Program-made: the position numbers and the translations under genes
Source of the DNA: Bacteroidales bacterium
Lineage (GTDB): Bacteria > Bacteroidota > Bacteroidia > Bacteroidales > VadinHA17
Reading direction: 5' to 3'
NCBI GenBank assembly: GCA_029974835.1
Contig: JARKQN010000022.1
Location: 37,987 to 101,986, forward strand
Length of the DNA: 64,000 nt
Shown: positions 54,065 to 64,000 of the stretch, in pieces
How positions within the stretch are numbered: position 1 is the stretch's first letter
How the letters are laid out: every line of letters starts with the position of its first letter
The notes under the pieces: generated by a model
What the model saw: only the letters and a program-made list of their open reading frames with translations
The model's database searches: none
Told to the model about the DNA's origin: nothing

Positions 54065-54196
54065 AATCTTCTACCACCACCCCCCCGAGGGGGCTTCAAA
54101 ACTATGTGTTATTAAACTTTTGACAGCGTGGCAAGGCTTTTTTACTGACCGTCCAAACCAAACCAGCCCGGATAATACAGGAAAAATACTTTAAAA

Positions 54197-55615
54197 CTAT
54201 TTCCTGGGCGACGGACCTTTAAACTCAGGAGTGGCCGACATATAGCATTTTGACTCATCCACGTCCACATCGAGGATCATGAATTCGGGCTTATCCAGTG
54301 TGTACGGTGTCCATAATGCAGGGCCCTTCCCGTTGGGGTCCCCGTATTTTGCAAAATTGGTCCAGAAACCCACGATTTTCATGCTCAGATCCTGGTCGCC
54401 CTTGGTAAATGGTCTCCAGCTGTGCCTGAATGAATGAAATACATACCACAGGTCTGAGGAATGGAATGCCCCGTTTTCGTCGCCCGGAAGAGGGCGGGCA
54501 AAAAGGTAGGCATAAACGGGCTTGCTGCTCTTTTCTGCACGCAGTGTACAGAAATCTTTCACTGACTGTGTTGCGTCATTCATGTCGTTGGCTGTAAACC
54601 CTATCATATATGGAATATCTGCAATTTCGTTAGCCAGGGCGGTGTTTGAGAAAGTGTCATTTAACAGATATCCGTCAATGACCGGACTCCACATAACGCG
54701 TTTTTTGGTTGCTGCCGTGTAATCAGCCGCCATTTGTTTCATGTCCTCAAATGAGAGTGCGCGCATCTCCTCCAGTGTTGTCTTTCCGAAATAATCCATC
54801 ATTGCCTTGTTTGCCAGCTGGGCCGTATCGAGAGGGATGCCCGGCCTTGTGGTATTCAGCCCTCCACCGCTCATGCTTATAGCCTTGCTGATAAGGCCTT
54901 TTGAAAGGGGTGAAGCGCACAATGACTGAACGCTTCCGGCACCTGCGCTCTGACCAAATATCATAATGTTATCCGGATCTCCCCCGAACTGGCTGATATT
55001 GTTTTTTATCCATTTGAGAGCAGCTACCTGGTCGAGCAGTCCGTAATTGCCTGAAACTCCATGAGGACTTTCGGCCGAAAGAAGCGGGTGTGAGAAGAAT
55101 CCCATTGAGCCTAGGCGATAAGTAACCTGAACGAGAATCACTCCGTGAGAAGCCCACTCTTCACCGCCGTCCATCTCAGGCTCATAGGCAAAGCCTTCAC
55201 GGTATCCTCCTCCGTGAATCCACATGGCAACGGGGAGTTTCTTATCGGGCTTACCTGCCGCCGGAGTCCAGACGTTAAGGTAAAGACAATCCTCTGTAAA
55301 AGGAACACTTCCGCTGGCACGCCACTCCCTGCCGTAAAAGCTTTCAGGATCCCAGGTGGTCTGCGAAGCTGCATCGCCGTATTTGTCGGCAACTTTAACT
55401 CCTTCCCATGGTATGACAGGCTGAGGTTCTTTCCATCTCAGATCACCAACGGGCGGAGCTGCGAAAGGAATGCCCTTATAGGCAATAACTCCCTTTGTAG
55501 GGGTTTGCACTCCGGTGATCTTTCCTCCCTCAATAGTCAGAACGGGATTTGAATCTCCGCATGAAGCAAGAGTCAGCAAAACAGAAATCAGAAAAATAAA
55601 CAATGCGTTTTTCAT
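54197..55615 (-). CDS. Type B carboxylesterase lipoprotein
   Basis: A 472-residue alpha/beta hydrolase with a lipoprotein signal (lipobox TLASC, Cys19). The oxyanion region is WIHGGGYREGF and the nucleophile elbow is GQSAGA, with Ser near residue 223. A histidine in AFHSSDLWYVF fits the catalytic His of this family. Such esterases remove acyl or feruloyl groups; in this xylan-type locus an acetyl- or feruloyl-xylan esterase role is plausible but inferred. It is divergent from the GH43-like gene, with 202 bp between their starts. Confidence 0.85.
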   Translation of the reverse strand: MKNALFIFLISVLLTLASCGDSNPVLTIEGGKITGVQTPTKGVIAYKGIPFAAPPVGDLRWKEPQPVIPWEGVKVADKYGDAASQTTWDPESFYGREWRASGSVPFTEDCLYLNVWTPAAGKPDKKLPVAMWIHGGGYREGFAYEPEMDGGEEWASHGVILVQVTYRLGSMGFFSHPLLSAESPHGVSGNYGLLDQVAALKWIKNNISQFGGDPDNIMIFGQSAGAGSVQSLCASPLSKGLISKAISMSGGGLNTTRPGIPLDTAQLANKAMMDYFGKTTLEEMRALSFEDMKQMAADYTAATKKRVMWSPVIDGYLLNDTFSNTALANEIADIPYMIGFTANDMNDATQSVKDFCTLRAEKSSKPVYAYLFARPLPGDENGAFHSSDLWYVFHSFRHSWRPFTKGDQDLSMKIVGFWTNFAKYGDPNGKGPALWTPYTLDKPEFMILDVDVDESKCYMSATPEFKGPSPRK

Positions 55616-55817
55616 GGATTTAAAGATTTATTGTGAGTAATTACTTCGTATTTCAGCAGGTTAAAGTAAAATATATTCGGACATTTTCTATTCCTGAATT
55701 GGCAATTTGCCTGCAGTTTTCTCAAAATTTTAAATAAATGATTGTTTTTTAAAACCCGCAAAAATGAGAATATTTCAATCTTTGTTACATGTTCAAAAAC
55801 CTGTAATCTTTATAACC

Positions 55818-57968
55818 ATGGCAAAGTATACTTTTAAAACACTGACGATTCTGGCAACAGGCTTGCTTTTTGCCGGAATTTCATGCACAAGCAATTCTGA
55901 CAAGAGCGATAAAGGCAAATCTTTCGAAGTCCTTATAAAGGACAAGCCGACTACCTTCTGCAATCCTGTCAACCTGAGTGTCGGCTCCGAGAGACAAAGG
56001 AGAGCCGGCGAGCCGGTGGTGGTGGTTTACAAGGATGATTATTACCTTTTTATCACCGGCGGCAGGGGTTACTGGTATTCCCCAAACTTCCGCGACTGGA
56101 CCTACGTTTCTGCACCCTCCTTTCCCGGAGGCTGTCCGGCAGTTGCTACAGACGGAGAAACAATGTATGCCTCAGGCGATAAGGGTCAGCATGATGTGTT
56201 CAGCAGCACTGATCCCAAAAGCGGCGTATGGACAAAAGCGGGAGAATATCAGCGCGATTACGGTGATGCCGACCTTTTTATAGATGACGATGGCAGATTC
56301 TACATGTACTGGGGTTGGTCGCAGGTGCTTCCGTTCCAGGTGGTGGAACTCGATCCCAAAAACGGCTTTAAGGAAAAAGGTAATTCTGTTGTCTGTTTCT
56401 TCGGCGATTATGAAAACCATGGCTTTGAAAGGAGAAGAAAAGAAGATGTGATATTCCCATACTTCAACCACAGGCCTTACTTCCCCGAAGAATCACCCTG
56501 GATAGAAGGACCCTGGATGATAAAACATAACGGGAAATATTACCTGCAATATGCGGCTATCGGCCTCGAGTTCGCAACATATTCGCATGGAGTATATGTT
56601 GCCGATAACCCGATGGGGCCATTTAAATACTCACAGCATAATCCTCTAACTTTTAAAACAACAGGTTTCATGCTCGGGGCAGGTCACGGAAGCACTTTCC
56701 ATGATAAAAACGGCGATCTGTGGACAATTGCCATGGTTCCCTCATTTATCGGCGGAGGAAGGGGCGGCAGCAGCCTGGCTGTCTTCCCGACTGCTGTTGA
56801 CAAGGATGGGGTTATGCACTCCAATACCGCTTTCAGCGATTACCCGCAGTATTTCCCCGGTATAAAGAAAAATGCCGTCGAAAACAATTTTACCGGATGG
56901 ATGCTCCTGTCTCACAAGAAATATGTTGAAGTCTCATCTTCTCTCGAAGGTTTTGACCCGTCAAATGCCGTTGATGAAAATATGATGACTCACTGGAGTG
57001 CAGCAACCGGAAATGCCGGAGAGTATATGATTGTTGATTTCGGTACCGAGTGCGACGTTCGTGCCGTACAGGTAAACTTCGACCAGCAGGATGCAAGGAT
57101 GCAGTTCGGAAGAGGTTTCGGTATGGGGCCGGGGATGAGACCAGGAACAGCTCCCGCCACCGGGCCGGTGAGGTACCAGTCGTATACCCTCGAATTCTCC
57201 CCCGATAAAGTTAACTGGTCGATGATAATCGACAAAAGCAACAATACCGTTGATAACAAAAACGATTACACCGAACTTGCAGAACCTGTAAAAGCAAGGT
57301 ACGTAAAACTGACAAATGTGTTCACACCCGACAGCGGTAAATTCGCCGTCAAAGATCTGCGCGTCTTTGGAAATCCGGATAAGGCGAAATTTACAAAAGT
57401 TCAGAAAGTATTTGTGGCCCGCGATCCCGAAGACCGGCGCAATGCCACAATTACATGGGAGGCCGTTAAGGGAGCCGACGGGTATGTGGTGCGCTACGGT
57501 ATTGAACCCGGCAAACTTTACAATAACTATATGGTATACGACGCAAATACCATTACCATCTACAGTCTTAACAGGGATCCCGATTACTACTTTGAAGTGG
57601 AGGCATTCGACAGCGGAACAGATTATTACCGCGAGAGAACCGAACAGACTATGGGCCGCGGAGCAGAGATTGAACTGGCTATGGGCCCGAAAATGATTGA
57701 AAGGAAAATGATAAAAGAGGGTGTGAATGAATATGTATTCGAGAACATAGTCCCCGGACAGTATATATTCCGTCATACCTTCGGTCCCGTTCTGTGGAGA
57801 GGAGAATTAACCAAAGCCGAACTTACCGGCTCAGAAGAGAAGCCTACCGTAACGGCAGTTTTATCTGACCTTGGCGTCGGCACAAAAGTGACCGGACAGA
57901 TGGAATTGAAAGTTATCCCGGGCAAGGAAAACGGGAAGATAGTGGTGACTCTTAATTACAGGAAATAA
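55818..57968 (+). CDS. GH43-like lipoprotein with discoidin and FnIII-like domains
   Basis: 716 residues. Lipoprotein signal (GISC, Cys23). The five-bladed propeller spans about residues 40-355: EPVVVVYKDDYYLF in blade one, GDADLFIDDDGRFYMYWG in blade two, and WIEGPWMIKHNGKYYLQYA carrying a candidate general-acid Glu. The usual blade-one Asp is replaced by Glu. A discoidin (F5/8 C) domain covers about 367-524 with a Met/Gly/Pro-rich insertion near 427-450. An FnIII-like domain follows (about 530-610), then a beta-rich tail. Candidate beta-xylosidase or arabinofuranosidase. The ATG at 55818 is preferred over 55764 because the signal peptide begins there. A TTTG-N19-TAATCTTT candidate promoter starts at 55781 but would leave almost no leader. 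Confidence 0.8.
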   Translation: MAKYTFKTLTILATGLLFAGISCTSNSDKSDKGKSFEVLIKDKPTTFCNPVNLSVGSERQRRAGEPVVVVYKDDYYLFITGGRGYWYSPNFRDWTYVSAPSFPGGCPAVATDGETMYASGDKGQHDVFSSTDPKSGVWTKAGEYQRDYGDADLFIDDDGRFYMYWGWSQVLPFQVVELDPKNGFKEKGNSVVCFFGDYENHGFERRRKEDVIFPYFNHRPYFPEESPWIEGPWMIKHNGKYYLQYAAIGLEFATYSHGVYVADNPMGPFKYSQHNPLTFKTTGFMLGAGHGSTFHDKNGDLWTIAMVPSFIGGGRGGSSLAVFPTAVDKDGVMHSNTAFSDYPQYFPGIKKNAVENNFTGWMLLSHKKYVEVSSSLEGFDPSNAVDENMMTHWSAATGNAGEYMIVDFGTECDVRAVQVNFDQQDARMQFGRGFGMGPGMRPGTAPATGPVRYQSYTLEFSPDKVNWSMIIDKSNNTVDNKNDYTELAEPVKARYVKLTNVFTPDSGKFAVKDLRVFGNPDKAKFTKVQKVFVARDPEDRRNATITWEAVKGADGYVVRYGIEPGKLYNNYMVYDANTITIYSLNRDPDYYFEVEAFDSGTDYYRERTEQTMGRGAEIELAMGPKMIERKMIKEGVNEYVFENIVPGQYIFRHTFGPVLWRGELTKAELTGSEEKPTVTAVLSDLGVGTKVTGQMELKVIPGKENGKIVVTLNYRK

Positions 57969-58011
57969 ATAGAAGTCTGATTAACTGAAATTACATACTT
58001 AAAATAAATAT

Positions 58012-60521
<2,510 letters not shown>

Positions 60522-60539
60522 GAATGACATCCCATACCG

Positions 60540-60571
60540 AAAAACCCTTCACGGAAAGTGAGGGGTTTTTT
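60540..60571 (+). terminator. Rho-independent terminator after the xylan gene trio
   Basis: A 12-bp stem AAAACCCTTCAC / GTGAGGGGTTTT (one T-G pair) with a 5-nt loop, followed by a T-run. Confidence 0.85.
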
Positions 60572-60594
60572 GTTTTGACGGATGAACCCTGCAG

Positions 60595-60624
60595 TTTAAA
60601 TTTTCTACGGAATGCTTAACTTTA
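60595..60624 (+). promoter_or_regulatory. Candidate promoter TTTA-N18-TAACTTTA
   Basis: A -7 with one mismatch at 60617-60624 and a -33 with one mismatch at 60595-60598, 18 bp apart. The ATG at 60656 would follow a leader of about 24 nt. It sits after a terminator, so a new promoter is expected here. Confidence 0.45.
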
Positions 60625-60655
60625 TAATCTGTTAAATATTAATACATACTGCAAC

Positions 60656-62548
60656 ATGAAAAAAGAATCTCCGAACCTGAAATTTATTCTGACCTGCGTT
60701 ATTTTATTAACAATTCTTTCGTGCAAAAATGAAACTGCCGAAAGCACAAAGATTCACCCCTGGGAAGTTGTCGAGATTACCCTCCGGGCAGAAAATTCCT
60801 GCAACAATTTTTATACTGATGTTACCTGCTGGGTGGAACTGGAAGGCCCGGGATTTAAAAAACAAATTTACGGTTTCTGGGACGGGGAAAATATTTTCAG
60901 GGTAAGGCTTGTTGCAACAAAGCCGGGTAAATGGACATGGAAAAGTTATTCGAACCAGCCCGGCGACCAGGGGCTTAACAATAAACAGGGTTACTTTGAG
61001 GCTGTCGCCTGGAAAACTGAGGAGATAGAGGAAAATCCTAACAGACGCGGATTTATAAGACCTTCGGAGAACGGGCATGCCCTGCAGTATGACGACGGGA
61101 CGCCCTTCTTTCTGACAGGAGATACCTGGCTCGCCGGCACAACATGGAGATTACCATTCAGAAATGCTGCATCACCATCGGGTTATGAACCTGGTCCGGG
61201 TATCGGGTTTGAAGATGCAGTCTTGTACCGTAAGCGACAGGGCTTCAATTCCGTAAGCATGATAGCCTGCTTCCCCAACTGGGAGGCAGACGAAAATGCA
61301 AATACCTATGCAGATGAAAATGGCATTTACCTGAGGAATGCGTGGGAAAAATTCGGGTATTTTTCCGTTGATAGCCAGTTAACATCAAAAGATATGCGGG
61401 ACGAGAACGGTAACAGGCCTTTTGAAATGTCGAAGGAACACAAGGGAGTGGCAGACTTCGACAGGATTAACCCTGAGTACTTCCGCAGCCTCGACAAAAA
61501 GATGAAATTTCTTTCCGATCAGGGTTTTGTACCACTGCTCGAGAGCGTAAGAAGGGACAACTGCCCTGCATGGAAGGCATATTTCGATTTCAACGAATCC
61601 TACGCGAGGTATATACAATACCTTATCTCCAGGTATGGTGCCTATAATATTATCTTCAGCGGCATACATCTCGACTGGATTCCGAAAGAATATAGTCTGA
61701 CTGCCGACGAATTTAACGAAGCATTGACTTATCACCTTAAAAAATACGGGCCATTGCCATTCGGGCAGCCACATACAACACTGATAAATAACTCAACTTA
61801 CTGGCAGTTCGGCCACGGAGAAAAGTGTCCATGGCTAACTATGCACAGTGTTGGCAATAACCCGCGCGATCACCGCGTTTCCGATATGCTTGACACACTC
61901 TTCAGGCTTAAGCCCGCTTATCCGGCAATAAATTTCGAACCTTATTACACGGGGTGGGACCATTCAATCAACAAACCTCATGGCGAACGTCCCCCGGCCG
62001 ATTCAGACAGGGATAATTACTTTTCGAGGGCCATGATGTATGTCTCAGTGCTGTCAGGTGGCTTGTCGGGTCATGTTCACGGCACCTCTGCCTATGATAT
62101 TACAACCACCGGTGAACCGGCAGGTTTCAGGCCTCATATCTGGGACGCGATGAAATACAAATCGGCAGGTTACATGAAACACCTTAAAAACTTTGTTTTA
62201 TCGGAGGGTGCCAGATATCAGGCTCTTGAGCCGGCGCATGCAGACATCACCCCCGGCAAGGCTCCGGGCAGTTTTGAAGATGGCCTCGACGGATGGTCAT
62301 ACATGATGAGAACCAGGGAAAAAGATTTTGCGTTGTTATATTTCGAAAACGGTTCACTTGTTCCGGTACTTTCCGGTTTCATCCCTGAAACAAAATATTC
62401 CCTTCAGTGGTATGATCCCTCAACCGGAGTTTGGGAAAAACCTGTAACAGTCGTCACCGGCAGGGAAGGATCTCTGAGAATAGACTCTTTCCCCGACAAT
62501 CAGAATCCGTCGGTTACAGACCGGGCACTTAAAATAATCCGAAAGTAA
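60656..62548 (+). CDS. DUF5060/DUF4038 glycoside-hydrolase-like lipoprotein
   Basis: 630 residues with a lipoprotein signal (TILSC, Cys23). The N-terminal beta-sandwich (about 35-120, VVEITLRAENSCNNFY ... GFWDGENIFRVR) is DUF5060. A (beta/alpha)8 barrel of the DUF4038/apiosidase-like kind follows (about 140-520: FFLTGDTWLAGTTWR, YIQYLISRYGAYNIIFSGIHLDW, and NFEPYYTG). The C-terminal small beta domain (about 540-630) resembles the putative collagen-binding domain often attached. Related barrels include GH140 apiosidases, but this protein's substrate is unknown. It has its own promoter. Confidence 0.8.
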   Translation: MKKESPNLKFILTCVILLTILSCKNETAESTKIHPWEVVEITLRAENSCNNFYTDVTCWVELEGPGFKKQIYGFWDGENIFRVRLVATKPGKWTWKSYSNQPGDQGLNNKQGYFEAVAWKTEEIEENPNRRGFIRPSENGHALQYDDGTPFFLTGDTWLAGTTWRLPFRNAASPSGYEPGPGIGFEDAVLYRKRQGFNSVSMIACFPNWEADENANTYADENGIYLRNAWEKFGYFSVDSQLTSKDMRDENGNRPFEMSKEHKGVADFDRINPEYFRSLDKKMKFLSDQGFVPLLESVRRDNCPAWKAYFDFNESYARYIQYLISRYGAYNIIFSGIHLDWIPKEYSLTADEFNEALTYHLKKYGPLPFGQPHTTLINNSTYWQFGHGEKCPWLTMHSVGNNPRDHRVSDMLDTLFRLKPAYPAINFEPYYTGWDHSINKPHGERPPADSDRDNYFSRAMMYVSVLSGGLSGHVHGTSAYDITTTGEPAGFRPHIWDAMKYKSAGYMKHLKNFVLSEGARYQALEPAHADITPGKAPGSFEDGLDGWSYMMRTREKDFALLYFENGSLVPVLSGFIPETKYSLQWYDPSTGVWEKPVTVVTGREGSLRIDSFPDNQNPSVTDRALKIIRK

Positions 62549-62779
62549 ACCGGCTTATTACCTGACGGTAATTCTGACTTCTGTTCCGGTCAGGCCTGCC
62601 GGTTCTGCCTTTATTTTACCCGTGAGCTTACATGGCGGATACGGGAATCTCCTCCCCTGCCATCCCTGACAAAGTCACTGCCTAAAGAAGTAGCCGGGAA
62701 GAGGCATATACCACGGCTGCAGAAAGCCGATGCTGATTCAACGGAAAGGATGACCTTGTAATGCAGCCGGGAAACAGGT
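62549..62779 (-). other. Intergenic stretch with possible decayed C-terminus of a glycosidase-like gene
   Basis: The minus strand holds a 28-codon open end whose translation includes GKIKAEPAGLTGTEVRITV before a stop near 62558. That wording resembles the C-terminal beta-strand domains of GH2-type glycosidases. Upstream, coding-like phrases appear in another frame (for example LHYKVILSVESASAF) with stops between. This fits a degraded gene end, but the evidence is only composition and wording. No start or intact frame was found. Confidence 0.25.
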
Positions 62780-64000
62780 TTAGCCCCACCAGGTTTCATC
62801 CTTAACAAGGTTCTTCATAACCACATCTTTGTTGAGGTCAAGTCCCAGCCCCGGTTTATCGGATAATTGAATATAACCGTCTTTAATTATCTCTCTGTCA
62901 TATACCACAATATCTTCCCAGCCGGCATGACCGTCGCGTGAGGTTTGCTTGTAATCATAACTCTCATGGCCTATAAAATCAAGCATGGTTGCAGCGCAGT
63001 TTGCCGAGGCAATGGTAGCAACCGGTCCCATCACATTATGTGTGGCAACGGGCATATAATAAGCATTCGCGAGAGTTGCAATCTTTTTGGCTTCAAGCAA
63101 ACCGCCCGCCATCGAGATATCTATCTCCACCATGTGCACCGCCTGGTTAATGATGAAGGGCAGAAAATCGTGAAGTGTATAAAGGTTCTCCCCGCAAAGA
63201 ACAGGTATGGGTGATGCCGCAGTCAGCTTTGCCCATGTATCGACATAGTTTATCGGCATCGGATCTTCAATCCACCATGGTCTTATGGGCTCAAGCGCCC
63301 TGGCAAAGCTGAGAGCATCGAAGAATCCGAATTCCCAGTGGCAGTGAACGATAATCTCAAATTCTTTTCCGGCAGCTTCCCTTAAGTTGGTATAGGCACG
63401 GATATTGTTTTCGAGCTCGGTATAAGAGAGGCGGCGGTTCAGGGCCTCGCCTCCCGGGCGTCGCGAGATACGGAAAGGCTTAGCAGCAGTCCATTTCTGA
63501 ACCGACTGGTTGATATAATCTATCCATTCCCTGCATGAGGCCGGGTCGAGCATGTTCCGCGGCTGGCTTGTAAGGTAGGCCCTGACGCGGTCGGTGTAAC
63601 AGCCGCCTCCGAGGATCTTTCGCAGGGGCATCCCCAGCAGCTTTCCGACAAGGTCCCAGAGCGCTATTTCACAGCCCGTAACGGCATGCATACCGACACC
63701 GCCGTTACCGCCAAGATAGGATACCCTGAATTTCATCTGTTCGGTAAGACGCGCTATATCGAAGGGATCCTGTTTTAAAAGAATGGGACGAAAGGCATTG
63801 ATTACGACATCTTTTGCCCCAAGGCCCGTAACATCGTGATGACATTCACCGATACCGTAAACGCCGGCATCCGTTTCTATCTTAACAAGAGGCAAAACAT
63901 GCCCCCTGCCGCCAATCTGTACCCGCATGCATTTTACATCCGTTATCCTGACTTTCCCGGGATCGGTTCCGGCGAGGCTGCTGAAGCCCGGTACAACTGT
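62780..64000 (-). CDS. Enolase-superfamily (mandelate racemase-type) dehydratase, 5' end beyond window
   Basis: At least 406 codons. The first internal ATG is at 63928, but the frame stays open to the edge (GKVRITDVKC precedes it), so the true start lies outside; the edge residues GFSSLAG could be the end of an export signal. The capping domain has VKIETDAGVYGIGE. The barrel has candidate metal ligands in IIVHCHWEF, WWIEDPMP and LCGENLY, and a catalytic His in ATHNVMGPV. Family members dehydrate sugar acids such as galactonate, mannonate or xylonate. In this locus a xylan-derived sugar acid is a plausible substrate, by inference only. It is convergent with the DUF4038 gene. Confidence 0.8.
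   Translation of the reverse strand, partial: TVVPGFSSLAGTDPGKVRITDVKCMRVQIGGRGHVLPLVKIETDAGVYGIGECHHDVTGLGAKDVVINAFRPILLKQDPFDIARLTEQMKFRVSYLGGNGGVGMHAVTGCEIALWDLVGKLLGMPLRKILGGGCYTDRVRAYLTSQPRNMLDPASCREWIDYINQSVQKWTAAKPFRISRRPGGEALNRRLSYTELENNIRAYTNLREAAGKEFEIIVHCHWEFGFFDALSFARALEPIRPWWIEDPMPINYVDTWAKLTAASPIPVLCGENLYTLHDFLPFIINQAVHMVEIDISMAGGLLEAKKIATLANAYYMPVATHNVMGPVATIASANCAATMLDFIGHESYDYKQTSRDGHAGWEDIVVYDREIIKDGYIQLSDKPGLGLDLNKDVVMKNLVKDETWWG

Larger units (their letters stand above)
53884..54196. other. Gene-free hairpin-rich region after the initiator tRNA
   Basis: These 313 bp have no convincing reading frame. They hold the tRNA terminator (53892-53930), a small palindrome AAATGC-CT-GCATTT (53940-53953), and an inverted copy of GGGCTTAATTTTTTTCA (53916-53932 against 53962-53977). 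A second terminator-like hairpin (53972-54009), a long imperfect palindrome (54028-54064) and a CCCCC-GA-GGGGG hairpin near 54085 follow. The phrase GGCAAGGCTTTTT occurs twice, near 53997 and 54131. The density of inverted repeats suggests a REP-like or decayed mobile element, but none is identified. Confidence 0.6.

Noticed and set aside
56961..57776. 271-codon open frame opposite the GH43-like gene
   Set aside because: The sense strand encodes recognisable discoidin and FnIII-like domains; the antisense product has no sensible features.
62611..62808. 65-codon frame overlapping the dehydratase stop
   Set aside because: It begins inside the dehydratase gene, has no ribosome site and no recognisable domain; at most it contains decayed coding sequence, reported separately.

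Overview
The window looks like chromosomal DNA of an anaerobic, polysaccharide-degrading member of the Bacteroidota, probably Bacteroidales or Marinilabiliales. The placement rests on a fused lpxC-fabZ gene, a 2476-residue SprA translocon protein of the type IX secretion system, promoters of the form TTTG-N19-TAnnTTTG, an MqnC enzyme of futalosine-type menaquinone synthesis, and a superoxide reductase. All calls are reasoned from the sequence; no database search was run.

Layout. Positions 1-4163 (minus) hold sufB-C-D-S for Fe-S cluster assembly, with a palindrome in the leader. Positions 4412-9581 (plus) hold an NhaD/ArsB-type ion transporter, a secreted protein with GN-rich head-like repeats, and a MuiA-like DUF4139 protein. 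Positions 9617-14232 (minus) are a lipid A operon: an HD-domain phosphohydrolase, lpxD, lpxC-fabZ and lpxA. Positions 14435-30071 (plus) are seven tightly packed genes for a composite export machine. It contains an ABC ATPase, an ABC-2 permease fused to an M1-peptidase-like domain that has lost HExxH, a TolC-like channel, a lipoprotein adaptor, an RND pump, a second RND pump fused to an ABC ATPase, and a small ABC-2 permease. This is the most unusual part of the window.

Positions 30174-32257 hold an HGSNAT-like membrane protein and a convergent PflA-like radical SAM protein. Positions 32479-37151 are rimP-nusA-infB. Positions 37193-48285 (minus) hold leucyl aminopeptidase, pdxA, ruvA, sprA and gcvH. 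Then come mqnC (plus), tatA, rseP, dxr, an M23 peptidase and superoxide reductase (minus), and an initiator tRNA-Met followed by a cluster of strong hairpins (53892-54064).

Positions 54197-64000 are a carbohydrate locus: a carboxylesterase lipoprotein, a GH43-like lipoprotein with discoidin and FnIII-like domains, a GH10 xylanase, a CE1-type esterase, a DUF5060/DUF4038 lipoprotein, and an enolase-superfamily dehydratase running off the right edge. Together these suggest xylan backbone cleavage, debranching and deesterification in the periplasm or at the surface, followed by sugar-acid catabolism. No SusC/SusD pair lies inside the window. Several unrelated exported proteins share Gly/Pro/Gln-rich insertions, which is a second recurring oddity.
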